Assembly: GCF_000739715.2 (NCBI RefSeq)
Contig: NZ_BBJC02000003.1
Coordinates: 16,889 to 80,888, forward strand
Source: Falsirhodobacter sp. alg1
Lineage (GTDB): Bacteria; Pseudomonadota; Alphaproteobacteria; Rhodobacterales; Rhodobacteraceae
DNA length: 64,000 nt
Direction of reading: 5' to 3'
In this document: in pieces, positions 1-7,389 of the stretch
Layout of the letters: the number at the start of each line of letters is the position of its first letter
How positions within the stretch are numbered: position 1 is the first letter of the stretch
Position numbers and translations under genes: made by a program
Notes under the pieces: model-generated
The model's database searches: none
What the model was told of the DNA's origin: nothing
The model's input: only the letters and a program-made list of their open reading frames with translations

Positions 1-56
1 GGGGGAGGGGTTTTTCCATCATCAGGTTGATCTATGGGGCATTTGCCTCCCCGACC

Positions 57-70
57 TTGATCTGGATCAA
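57..70. promoter_or_regulatory. FNR/FnrL box upstream of cydA
   Basis: The sequence reads TTGAT-CTGG-ATCAA, a perfect dyad matching the FNR/Anr/FnrL consensus TTGAT-N4-ATCAA. A weak -10-like hexamer, GATAGG at 91-96, would place the box centre about 41 bases upstream of a start near 104, the geometry of a directly FNR-activated promoter. The downstream genes encode a cytochrome bd oxidase, a well-known low-oxygen target. The match is seen directly; activation is inferred. Confidence 0.8.
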
Positions 71-141
71 ACCGCGCCGCGCATTCTGGCGATAGGAGGG
101 CACCACAGCCGGACGTTCCGGCGCAATCGCAGGATGCCCCC

Positions 142-1716
142 ATGATCGACATGACAATCGTCGACCTGTCCCGGCTGCAGTTCGCAGCGACAGCTCTTTA
201 CCACTTTCTGTTCGTACCCCTGACGCTGGGGCTTTCGGTTCTCATGGCGATCATGGAAAGCGTCTATGTCATGACGGGGCGCGAGATCTGGCGGCGGATG
301 ACCTTTTTCTGGGGAACCCTGTTCGGCATCAACTTTGCCATGGGGGTGGCGACCGGCATCGTCATGGAATTCCAGTTCGGAATGAACTGGAGCTATTACA
401 GCCACTACGTAGGCGACGTATTCGGGGCGCCTCTGGCTATCGAGGGGTTGATGGCGTTTTTCCTGGAGGCGACCTTCATCGGGCTGTTCTTCTTCGGATG
501 GGATCGCTTGTCCCGCCGCGGGCACCTGATGGTTACATGGCTGACGGCGCTAGGCGCCAATTTTTCGGCATTGTGGATCCTGATCGCGAACGGGTGGATG
601 CAGAACCCCGTCGGAAGCCGTTTCAACCCCGATACGATGCGGATGGAGGTGACGGATTTCATGGCCGTCCTGTTCAACCCCGTCGCGCAGGCCAAATTCG
701 TGCATACCGTCAGTGCGGGCTATGTGGCGGGGGCGATGTTCGTCATGGCCATCAGCGCTTTTTTCCTGCTGCGGGGCCGTCATATCGATCTGGCAAAACG
801 GTCGATGGCGGTTGCGGCCAGCTTCGGCCTTGCCTCCGCCCTGTCTGTGGTCATCCTGGGGGATGAGAGCGGCTATGTCGCAACCGAACACCAGCAGATG
901 AAAATTGCCGCGATGGAGGCGATGTGGGAAACCGAAGAGGCCCCAGCCGGCCTGACGGTGATCGCGCTGCCGGGGGACGGGGGCAACAGCTATGAGATCA
1001 AGATCCCTTATATTCTGGGACTGATGACAACCCGATCCCTTGATACCGAGGTTCCGGGCATTCTGGATCTGGTAGAGCGGGCGGGCGAACGGATCGTCAG
1101 CGGGATCACGGCCTATTCCGCGCTGCAAACCATTCGCGCCAACCCCGATGATCAGGCTGCACGGGCCACATTCGATGACCATTGGCGTGATCTGGGATAT
1201 GCGCTGCTGCTAAAGCAATATCGGACCGATGTGGAGAATGCGACGCCCGAGGATATTGCCAAGGCGGCCCTGGATACGGTTCCGGATGTGCCGGTGCTGT
1301 TCATCAGCTTTCGCGTGATGGTGGCGCTGGGGCTGTTCTTCATCCTGTTTTTCGGAGTGGCCTTTGTCGTGGCCACGCGCCATCGGCTGGGCGAGAGTCG
1401 CCTGCTGTTGAAGATTGCGCTGTTCAGCCTGCCGCTACCCTGGGTCGCGATCGAGGCGGGTTGGGTCGTGGCCGAATACGGCCGCCAGCCCTGGGCGATC
1501 GAAGGGGTGCTGCCCACGTTCTATGCGGCATCGGGCCTTACATTCTGGGATCTGGTCATCTCGCTCACCTTTTTCATCGTGCTTTATACCCTGCTGGCGA
1601 TCGTCATGGTCATCCTGATGGTCCGCGCGATCAGGAAAGGGCCGGGCACCACATCTCCGCTGGATCTTGTCACACATACGCCGGACGGCATTCTGCCTGT
1701 CACCGCAAAGGGCTGA
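142..1716 (+). CDS. cydA: Cytochrome bd ubiquinol oxidase subunit I
   Basis: Inner-membrane subunit that oxidises quinol and carries hemes b558, b595 and d; it reduces oxygen to water with high affinity and generates proton motive force without pumping. The 524 residues equal the E. coli-type length. Visible marks are His21 in the YHFLFVP segment (heme ligand), Glu101 and Glu109 in the EGLMAFFLEA helix, His178 (b558 ligand), the quinol-loop motif GYVATEHQQMK with the long form of the Q-loop, and the EYGRQPWAI signature near the C-terminus. The ATG at 142 has an AGGA ribosome site at 131-134. It is followed after 4 bases by cydB and preceded by an FNR box, so expression at low oxygen is likely. 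The cydDC assembly transporter is not in the window and could lie upstream. Confidence 0.97.
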   Translation: MIDMTIVDLSRLQFAATALYHFLFVPLTLGLSVLMAIMESVYVMTGREIWRRMTFFWGTLFGINFAMGVATGIVMEFQFGMNWSYYSHYVGDVFGAPLAIEGLMAFFLEATFIGLFFFGWDRLSRRGHLMVTWLTALGANFSALWILIANGWMQNPVGSRFNPDTMRMEVTDFMAVLFNPVAQAKFVHTVSAGYVAGAMFVMAISAFFLLRGRHIDLAKRSMAVAASFGLASALSVVILGDESGYVATEHQQMKIAAMEAMWETEEAPAGLTVIALPGDGGNSYEIKIPYILGLMTTRSLDTEVPGILDLVERAGERIVSGITAYSALQTIRANPDDQAARATFDDHWRDLGYALLLKQYRTDVENATPEDIAKAALDTVPDVPVLFISFRVMVALGLFFILFFGVAFVVATRHRLGESRLLLKIALFSLPLPWVAIEAGWVVAEYGRQPWAIEGVLPTFYAASGLTFWDLVISLTFFIVLYTLLAIVMVILMVRAIRKGPGTTSPLDLVTHTPDGILPVTAKG

Positions 1717-1720
1717 AACC

Positions 1721-2866
1721 ATGAATCTTCCTCTTGATTATGAAACGATGCGGGTCATCTGGTGGCTGCTTCTGGGCAGCTTGCTGATCGGATTTGCCAT
1801 CATGGGCGGTCTGGATATGGGGGTGGGAACGCTGCTGCCATTTGCGGCCCGCACGGATGACGAACGCCGCGTTCTGCTGAACCTGATGGGCCCGACATGG
1901 GAGGGCAATCAGGTGTGGCTGGTGCTGGGCGGTGGTGCGATCTTTGCCGCCTGGCCCGCGCTATATGCGGTATCCTTCTCGGGCTTCTATCTGGCGATGA
2001 TCGCCATCCTGTTTGCGCTGATCCTTCGACCTGTCGGATTCAAGTTCCGCGGCAAGATCACTCATCCCGTCTGGAGGGCGGTCTGGGACTGGGCGCTGTT
2101 CATTGGCGGATTTGTTCCCGCGCTGATCTTTGGTGTGGCGGTTGGCAATGTGCTGCTGGGGGCACCCTTCGGACTGGATGGCACATTGCGCCCTTATTAC
2201 GAGGGGACATTCTTCGGCCTTTTGCGCCCCTTTGCGCTGCTGTGCGGCCTGCTGAGCGTTTCGATGCTGGTGGCCCACGGTGGGGGGCTGATCGCGATGC
2301 GAACAAGCGGGCCCATGGCTGAACGTGGCCGCATGTTCGCCCGCATGGGCGCAGGGGCCGCGGCCCTGTTGTTCATCATCGGGGGTGTATGGGTGACCTA
2401 TGCCTTGCAGGGATACCGTGTCACCAGCGTGCAGGACCATATGGGGCCGTCGAACCCGCTGGCAAAAACCGTGACCCGGGAAACGGGGGCATGGGTTGCC
2501 AATTACTCTGCCCATCCATGGATGATGATTGCACCGGTTCTGGCGTTGGCGGGGCTACTGGTTGCATGGATCGCCCTTGGCCAGCGACGGGGGCGGATTG
2601 CAATCCTGTCATCGGCGACCGCGATCTTCGGGATCATCGCCACGGCTGGCCTCTCGCTCTTTCCGTTCCTGCTGCCGTCATCCTTGATCCCGGAGGCCAG
2701 CCTGACGGTGTGGGATGCCTCCTCCAGCCATCTGACCCTGTTCATCATGCTGGGGGCGACGGTCATCTTCCTGCCACTTATTCTTGTCTACACCAGTTGG
2801 GTGTTCTGGGTCATGCGCGGCACCGTCACGTCTGACACGATCGCCCGCAATCCGAACGCATACTGA
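1721..2866 (+). CDS. cydB: Cytochrome bd ubiquinol oxidase subunit II
   Basis: Second large membrane subunit of the bd oxidase, structurally related to CydA. The product is 381 residues from the ATG at 1721 (MNLPLDYETMRVIWW), close to the 379 of E. coli CydB. An in-frame start at 1667 lies inside cydA and is less likely. The N-terminal segment with GLDMGVGTLLPF and the ENL-type block GPTWEGNQVWLVLGGGA are hallmark CydB features; about eight hydrophobic segments follow. It starts 4 bases after the cydA stop and is followed 11 bases later by cydX, so the three form one operon. Confidence 0.97.
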   Translation: MNLPLDYETMRVIWWLLLGSLLIGFAIMGGLDMGVGTLLPFAARTDDERRVLLNLMGPTWEGNQVWLVLGGGAIFAAWPALYAVSFSGFYLAMIAILFALILRPVGFKFRGKITHPVWRAVWDWALFIGGFVPALIFGVAVGNVLLGAPFGLDGTLRPYYEGTFFGLLRPFALLCGLLSVSMLVAHGGGLIAMRTSGPMAERGRMFARMGAGAAALLFIIGGVWVTYALQGYRVTSVQDHMGPSNPLAKTVTRETGAWVANYSAHPWMMIAPVLALAGLLVAWIALGQRRGRIAILSSATAIFGIIATAGLSLFPFLLPSSLIPEASLTVWDASSSHLTLFIMLGATVIFLPLILVYTSWVFWVMRGTVTSDTIARNPNAY

Positions 2867-2877
2867 CGGAGTTTTCC

Positions 2878-2997
2878 ATGTGGTATTTTTCCTGGGTCCT
2901 CGGCCTCGGCCTTGCCTGCACCTTCGCAATTTTGAACGCGATCTGGTATGAAATCCGTGAGGACAAACGAAAGGAACAGGCATCGCAGCCACGTTGA
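2878..2997 (+). CDS. cydX: Cytochrome bd small subunit CydX
   Basis: A 39-residue single-span protein beginning MWYFSWVLGLGLACTF, followed by AILNAIWYE and a charged tail ending QASQPR. The opening MWYFSW-LG block and the WYE motif after the membrane helix are typical of the CydX/YbgT family, whose members bind CydA and stabilise heme d in the oxidase. It starts 11 bases after the cydB stop, with GGAG (2868-2871) as a ribosome site. The gene is shorter than many annotation cut-offs and is easily missed. Identification rests on position plus the conserved N-terminal motif, both seen directly. Confidence 0.93.
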   Translation: MWYFSWVLGLGLACTFAILNAIWYEIREDKRKEQASQPR

Positions 2998-3052
2998 GAC
3001 ATCGGCCCGGCCCGTAAGACGGCCCTTATCACATCAGCTTCAGGAGACAGGA

Positions 3053-4081
3053 ATGAGTAAGACCATGAAGGCCGCCGTCGTGCGGGAGTTCGGACAGCCT
3101 CTTGTGATCGAAGAGGCCAATATTCCCGAAATTGCACCGGGAACAATTCTTGTGAAGGTCGAGGCCTGCGGGGTGTGCCACACCGATCTGCACGCCATGC
3201 GCGGCGACTGGCCGGTAAAGCCGAAGCCGCCGTTCATTCCGGGCCACGAAGGCGTGGGGCATGTGGTGGCCGTGGGTGCCGGTGTCACCAATGTGCGCGA
3301 AGGGGACCGGGTCGGCGTGCCGTGGCTCTATTCCGCCTGCGGGCATTGTTCGCATTGTCTGGGCGGCTGGGAAACCCTGTGCGAGGCGCAGCTCAACTCG
3401 GGCTATTCCATCAACGGGGCCTTTGCGGAATACGTGCTTGCGGATCCGAACTATGTCGGCCACCTGCCCGAAGGCATCGACTTTGTCGATATCGCCCCTG
3501 TCCTGTGCGCCGGTGTGACCGTGTACAAAGGCCTGAAGGTGACCGATGCCAAGCCCGGTGAATGGGTGACCATTTCCGGTGTCGGGGGGCTGGGCCATAT
3601 GGCGGTGCAATACGCCAAGGCGATGGGCCTGCATGTGGCCGCGGTGGATATCGACCCGTCAAAGCTGGCCCTGGCCAAAGAGCTGGGGGCCGAAGTGACT
3701 GTCAATGCAAGCGAGGTTGATCCGGTCGAGGCGATCCGCCGGGAAACCGGGGGCGGCACGCATGGCGTTCTGGTGACTGCGGTTTCGCCCAAGGCGTTCG
3801 GCCAGTCGCTGAAATTCGCGCGGCGGGGTGGCACCATTGCGCTGAACGGCCTTCCACCGGGAGAGTTTCCCCTGCCGATTTTCGACATGGTTCTGGACGG
3901 GATCACGGTCCGTGGCTCTATCGTGGGGACACGGCTCGATCTGGCTGAATCCCTTGATTTTGCAGCGCGCGGGCTGGTCAAGGCGCATACCGCCACGGCC
4001 CGGCTGGATGATATCAACGATGTTTTCGACAAAATGCAGGCGGGCAAGATCGATGGCCGTATCGTGCTGGATTTTGCCTGA
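3053..4081 (+). CDS. adhP: Zinc-dependent alcohol dehydrogenase (AdhP-like)
   Basis: Cytosolic NAD-dependent medium-chain dehydrogenase interconverting primary alcohols and aldehydes. The 342 residues start at the ATG at 3053, preceded by AGGAGA; an upstream in-frame extension to 2948 would overlap cydX and is rejected. Catalytic zinc ligands appear in CGVCHTD and GHEGVGH. The structural zinc site has the four cysteines of CGHCSHCLGGWETLC, and the coenzyme fold shows GVGGLGHMAVQYAKA followed by an acidic residue (VDID), indicating NAD preference. Overall it resembles the E. coli AdhP class. It lies 55 bases after cydX with no terminator between them, so it may be read from the FNR-controlled cyd promoter; that is inference. 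A strong terminator follows. Confidence 0.92.
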   Translation: MSKTMKAAVVREFGQPLVIEEANIPEIAPGTILVKVEACGVCHTDLHAMRGDWPVKPKPPFIPGHEGVGHVVAVGAGVTNVREGDRVGVPWLYSACGHCSHCLGGWETLCEAQLNSGYSINGAFAEYVLADPNYVGHLPEGIDFVDIAPVLCAGVTVYKGLKVTDAKPGEWVTISGVGGLGHMAVQYAKAMGLHVAAVDIDPSKLALAKELGAEVTVNASEVDPVEAIRRETGGGTHGVLVTAVSPKAFGQSLKFARRGGTIALNGLPPGEFPLPIFDMVLDGITVRGSIVGTRLDLAESLDFAARGLVKAHTATARLDDINDVFDKMQAGKIDGRIVLDFA

Positions 4082-4093
4082 TCCGTGAAAAGG

Positions 4094-4124
4094 AAAGGCT
4101 CGCGTCCTGAACGCGAGCCTTTTT
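4094..4124. terminator. Bidirectional intrinsic terminator (adh / cpdB)
   Basis: A perfect 12-base-pair stem, AAAGGCTCGCGT at 4094-4105 pairing with its complement at 4111-4122, has a five-base loop and ends in a T-run on the plus strand and the matching run on the minus strand. It separates the convergent dehydrogenase and nucleotidase genes and should stop both. Confidence 0.9.
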
Positions 4125-4138
4125 GTCGTGTGCCGTGG

Positions 4139-6100
4139 TTACAGCGTGATGCGGAATGTCTCAAACCCGCCTTCGGCCGGACCGACATGATCCAGCGTAA
4201 TGCCGCGGGCCCGGATATCCTCCAGATAGGTGACGGCCTTCGGGCCTGTCTCGAACAGGACGGTCGCACCATCGGCACTGTCGAATGTCCAGTTTGCATC
4301 TGCCGAAGGGCTGATCGTACCCTGCTCCTCAATGTAGCGGACAACGATGTCCCGGTTTGCATCGGGCGCCTGCAGAATGATCGTGCTGCCGTCCGCGCCG
4401 GTAAAGCTGCCACCACCCGCCGCACGATAGTTGTTCGTGGCCACAATGAATTCCTGGTCTGCCGCAACCGGCTGGCCATTCCACTTCAGGTCGGTGATCC
4501 GATTTGCCGTTTCATCGGCCATTGCTCCGTCCATGTCGAAACGCGACGGCTGTGTCAGATCGATGCGATAGGTCACACCATCGATGACATCGAAATTATA
4601 GGACCGGAATTCGATGTTGAGAAGCGGTTGATCGGCGGCGCCTGCGGTGATCTGGTTGAAGGCCCCGGCCGAACGCTCCAGCCAATCCTTGAGCTGGGCC
4701 CCGTTGATCCGAACCGCGCATAGCGTATTGGGATACAGATAGAGGTCGGAGACGTTCTTGATTGCAACAGGGCCAACGGGAACGTCGGTATAGTAATCGG
4801 GGCCGTTGCGGCCACCAGCCTTGAACGGGGCGGCTGCCGACAGGATCGGCAGACCCTCATGCTCGGTCCCCTGCATCATCTTGGTCACGTACCAGCTTTG
4901 CGCAAGGCTGACGATCTGGACGGACGGATCATCGGCGACCAGGGCAAAATAGCTGTGCAACGGCGCATCGGTGCGTCCGACCTCGGCGCGGATATAATCC
5001 AGCGTTGCGGCATGGGCGGTGGCTGTCGCATCTATCGCGGGGGCATAATCGGACACCAGCGCCACATTCTTGCTATCAACGCGCTCCGAAATCGGGTGCA
5101 GGGCGGATTCGCCCTCCTGTACCTTCCAGCGGTTTCCATCATGGGTCAGCATCAGGTCCACCACACCAAGGTGCGAACCCCAGAACCCGGCCATGACGGC
5201 AGGTACCCCGTGGATGCGACCGTTGGACATGTCCATCCCTTCACCTTCGTATTTGTCCGAAGGCCAGGTGGAATGGGCATGGCCGGTAATCATGGCATCG
5301 ATGCCGTCAACCTTGGCCAGATGATAGGCCGCATTTTCCATGCGCGCCCCGTAGGGGGCAGTGTCGATACCCGAATGGCAAAGGGCGATCACGATATCGG
5401 CCCCTTCGGACCGCATGGCGGGAATCCATGCTTCCGCAGCCTCGATGATGTCGCGGGTGGCGTATTGCCCTTCCAGGTTTGCACGATCCCATTGCATGAT
5501 CTGCGGCGGCACGAACCCGATGATCCCGATTTTCGCCGGATAGGATTTGCCATCGCCATCCACCAGATCGCGTTCCAGCATCACATAGGGCTTGGCCCAC
5601 AGATCATCCTGCAGGGGCGTATCACCCAACGTGCGGGCAAAGTTGGCGCAGACAATGGGAAATGCCGCGCCGGCATTCACACGCTCCAGAAACGGCATGC
5701 CGTAGTTGAATTCATGGTTGCCCAATGTGCCTGCATCATAGCCGACCGCATTCATTCCGGCGATAACCGGGTGCAGATCCCCGTCGGCCATGCCGCCATG
5801 TGCCGCCCAATCGCCCATCGGGTTACCCTGAAGGTAATCACCATTATCAACCGTCAGGCTGTTTGCCGCCTCGGCCCGCAGCCCTTCCAGAATAGTGGCG
5901 GTACGGGCAAGACCAAGGGTATCGGCGGCCTTGTCGGCATAATAGTCATAGGGTTGGACGTTGCAGTGCAGATCGGTCGTGGCAAGGATGCGCAAATGGG
6001 CCTGACCCGCCGCAGCCCGCGCTGTAAAGGGGTGTAGCAGGGTAACCGCACCTGCAGCCCCAGTCAAAAGAAGGGCGCGGCGGCTTAGAATCATGGGCAT
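4139..6100 (-). CDS. cpdB: 2',3'-cyclic-nucleotide 2'-phosphodiesterase/3'-nucleotidase (CpdB-like)
   Basis: Periplasmic metallophosphoesterase expected to hydrolyse 2',3'-cyclic nucleotides to 3'-nucleotides and then to nucleosides, scavenging phosphate and nucleosides. The chosen start at 6100 (MPMILSRRALLLTG) gives 653 residues, near E. coli CpdB, and follows AGAGGA; a 42-residue upstream extension has no signal character. The N-terminus has a twin-arginine-like SRRALLL motif and a hydrophobic stretch ending TARAAA. Metal-binding motifs run in order: ATTDLHCNVQPYDYY, VDNGDYLQGNPMGDW, LGNHEFNYG and TGHAHS. The C-terminal half is the 5'-nucleotidase substrate domain. The gene stands alone, convergent with adh. 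Confidence 0.92.
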   Translation of the reverse strand: MPMILSRRALLLTGAAGAVTLLHPFTARAAAGQAHLRILATTDLHCNVQPYDYYADKAADTLGLARTATILEGLRAEAANSLTVDNGDYLQGNPMGDWAAHGGMADGDLHPVIAGMNAVGYDAGTLGNHEFNYGMPFLERVNAGAAFPIVCANFARTLGDTPLQDDLWAKPYVMLERDLVDGDGKSYPAKIGIIGFVPPQIMQWDRANLEGQYATRDIIEAAEAWIPAMRSEGADIVIALCHSGIDTAPYGARMENAAYHLAKVDGIDAMITGHAHSTWPSDKYEGEGMDMSNGRIHGVPAVMAGFWGSHLGVVDLMLTHDGNRWKVQEGESALHPISERVDSKNVALVSDYAPAIDATATAHAATLDYIRAEVGRTDAPLHSYFALVADDPSVQIVSLAQSWYVTKMMQGTEHEGLPILSAAAPFKAGGRNGPDYYTDVPVGPVAIKNVSDLYLYPNTLCAVRINGAQLKDWLERSAGAFNQITAGAADQPLLNIEFRSYNFDVIDGVTYRIDLTQPSRFDMDGAMADETANRITDLKWNGQPVAADQEFIVATNNYRAAGGGSFTGADGSTIILQAPDANRDIVVRYIEEQGTISPSADANWTFDSADGATVLFETGPKAVTYLEDIRARGITLDHVGPAEGGFETFRITL

Positions 6101-6473
6101 GGCGGATCCTCTGGACGATATGGTTTTGGCAAAATTAGGGACAAGCCGCTCCGGATCGCAACTGCGAAGGCCACAAGTGGCAAATGTCGTTACGTAGGCA
6201 GCGTTAACCGTGCACGTACTGCACAAATTATAGCAAATATTTTATGACAGCAGCCTGCATATATCCGGATTTGCGCAGAAAATAATCCAGAGTTGTTTTT
6301 CTTGCCACCTGCCATGGTGCTATCGTCGGGGCAGGGGCAGACATGGTCATGTCTGCATAGGATGCTACGGAATCTGCCCTGTTGCGCATAGCCATGCCAC
6401 GCGATCCGCAAGATTGCGCCCTATAGAGACAGCCGAATTCATGCGCTGCTGGTCATGCTGAATGCTGGGGTAA
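6101..6473. other. 373-base intergenic region between cpdB and tRNA-Ser
   Basis: There is no supported gene here. The part near cpdB is relatively AT-rich and contains the candidate cpdB promoter; the part near the tRNA 3' end shows no T-tailed hairpin, so I cannot point to a tRNA terminator. I saw no repeat or attachment-site duplication beside the tRNA. Confidence 0.6.
6227..6250 (-). promoter_or_regulatory. Candidate promoter of cpdB with a Pho-box half-site
   Basis: On the minus strand CTGTCAT (6250-6244) is followed by AAAA, seven bases and a consensus TATAAT (6232-6227). CTGTCAT is the exact half-repeat of the PhoB box, and its distance to the -10 is like that of E. coli phoA. The upstream repeat is degenerate, so only half a box is convincing. 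The transcript would have a leader of about 120 bases. The TATAAT is seen; control by phosphate is inference. Confidence 0.35.
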
Positions 6474-6563
6474 TGGCGGAGAGACAGGGATTCGAACCCT
6501 GGAGACGGTTCCCCGCCTACACACTTTCCAGGCGTGCGCCTTCGACCACTCGGCCACCTCTCC
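6474..6563 (-). tRNA. tRNA-Ser (anticodon GGA)
   Basis: Read on the minus strand, the 90-base gene has the acceptor stem GGAGAGG pairing with CCTGTCTCTCC-side bases, a D arm with GTGGCCGAGTGG, an anticodon loop CTGGAAA (anticodon GGA, decoding UCC and UCU), the long variable arm of class II serine tRNAs, the T loop GGTTCGAATCC and an encoded CCA end. Confidence 0.97.
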
Positions 6564-6572
6564 GTAGCGGTG

Positions 6573-6602
6573 TCCATATCCCGTGTGCCGGGGAATGTTC
6601 AA
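6573..6602 (-). promoter_or_regulatory. Candidate promoter of tRNA-Ser
   Basis: On the minus strand TTGAAC (6602-6597) and ATATGG (6579-6574) are spaced by 17 bases, and the -10 ends about ten bases before the mature tRNA 5' end. Spacing and location fit a housekeeping sigma promoter. Confidence 0.45.
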
Positions 6603-6747
6603 GGACATTTCGTAGGATAAACCAGCAGAATTGATGATTATTTTGCGGTGGCCGTCATGCACACTTGATTTTGCGTGAACTTGCGGCATCCTTGGTCCGG
6701 GCAAGGCGGAAAATGACCGCTCGTGCCGGGTCTAGAAGGAGGGCGTG

Positions 6748-6954
6748 ATGCCGACGGGTACCGTAAAATGGTTTAACAGCACTAAGGGTTTTGGCTTCAT
6801 CGCTCCCGATGATGGCGGCAGTGATGTATTCGTACATATCTCTGCGGTGGAGCGTGCAGGGCTTACTGCCTTGAATGACAACCAGAAAATCGGATACGAG
6901 CTTCAATCCGGACGGGACGGCCGGTCCTCCGCAGGGGATTTGCGCCTGCTGTAA
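6748..6954 (+). CDS. Cold-shock domain protein (CspA family)
   Basis: A 68-residue single cold-shock domain that should bind single-stranded nucleic acid and act as an RNA chaperone. The start MPTGTVKWFN is canonical; RNP1 is KGFGFIAP and RNP2 is DVFVHIS. The ATG at 6748 is preferred over the GTG three bases earlier, and both follow the strong AAGGAGGG site at 6737-6743. The usual ending is slightly unusual here (SSAGDLRLL). It is convergent with the reductase gene, whose stop codon begins immediately after this TAA, leaving no spacer for a terminator. Confidence 0.94.
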   Translation: MPTGTVKWFNSTKGFGFIAPDDGGSDVFVHISAVERAGLTALNDNQKIGYELQSGRDGRSSAGDLRLL

Positions 6955-7281
6955 TCAAACCGACAGGGCGGTCCGGGTTTCCTCGGACCAGCCCATATAC
7001 AGCTTGTCCCCCTGTTTGATGACCGGGCGTTTCATCAGCGACGGATGCGCCATCAACAGATCCAGTGCGGGGGCCGCGCGGTCTGTTTCGGACAAACTCC
7101 GCCATGTAGTGGATTTGCGGTTCACAAGCGAATCGCCGAATTTATCCAGCAAACCCTGCCATTCCGCGGCGCTTAGCGGTTCGGCCCGGATATCGTGCAG
7201 AACGGCATTCTGGTCGGACAGTGCCTTTACGGCCTTGCGGCAGGTATCACAGGTTTTGATGCCATAAACGGTCAGACCCAT
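6955..7281 (-). CDS. Spx/ArsC-family reductase (YffB-like)
   Basis: A 108-residue thioredoxin-fold protein of the ArsC/Spx family. The start MGLTVYGIKTCDTCRK shows the CxxC pair (Cys11, Cys14), and later motifs RKSTTWRSL and LMKRPVIKQGD match the YffB branch more closely than true arsenate reductases. YffB-like proteins are glutathione-dependent thiol reductases of uncertain physiological substrate. The start at 7281 has GAGG upstream; longer in-frame extensions read through low-quality sequence. No ars genes are nearby, so arsenate resistance is not indicated by context. Confidence 0.88.
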   Translation of the reverse strand: MGLTVYGIKTCDTCRKAVKALSDQNAVLHDIRAEPLSAAEWQGLLDKFGDSLVNRKSTTWRSLSETDRAAPALDLLMAHPSLMKRPVIKQGDKLYMGWSEETRTALSV

Positions 7282-7389
7282 TGCAACCTCATAAAATTGT
7301 AACGATTTGCCTGCGGACCATTGCCCGCGGATAAAGGATTGCTTCACGCATAAAGGCAAAATTGGCCCCGAACAACACCCGAGGGTCCC

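Noticed and set aside
6474-6563. tRNA-Ser as an integration site for a mobile element
   Set aside because: No integrase, phage gene or duplicated tRNA 3' end is visible on either side; the neighbouring genes are ordinary.
6955-7281. True arsenate reductase of an ars operon
   Set aside because: Motifs fit the YffB branch, and no arsenite pump or ArsR-type regulator is adjacent.
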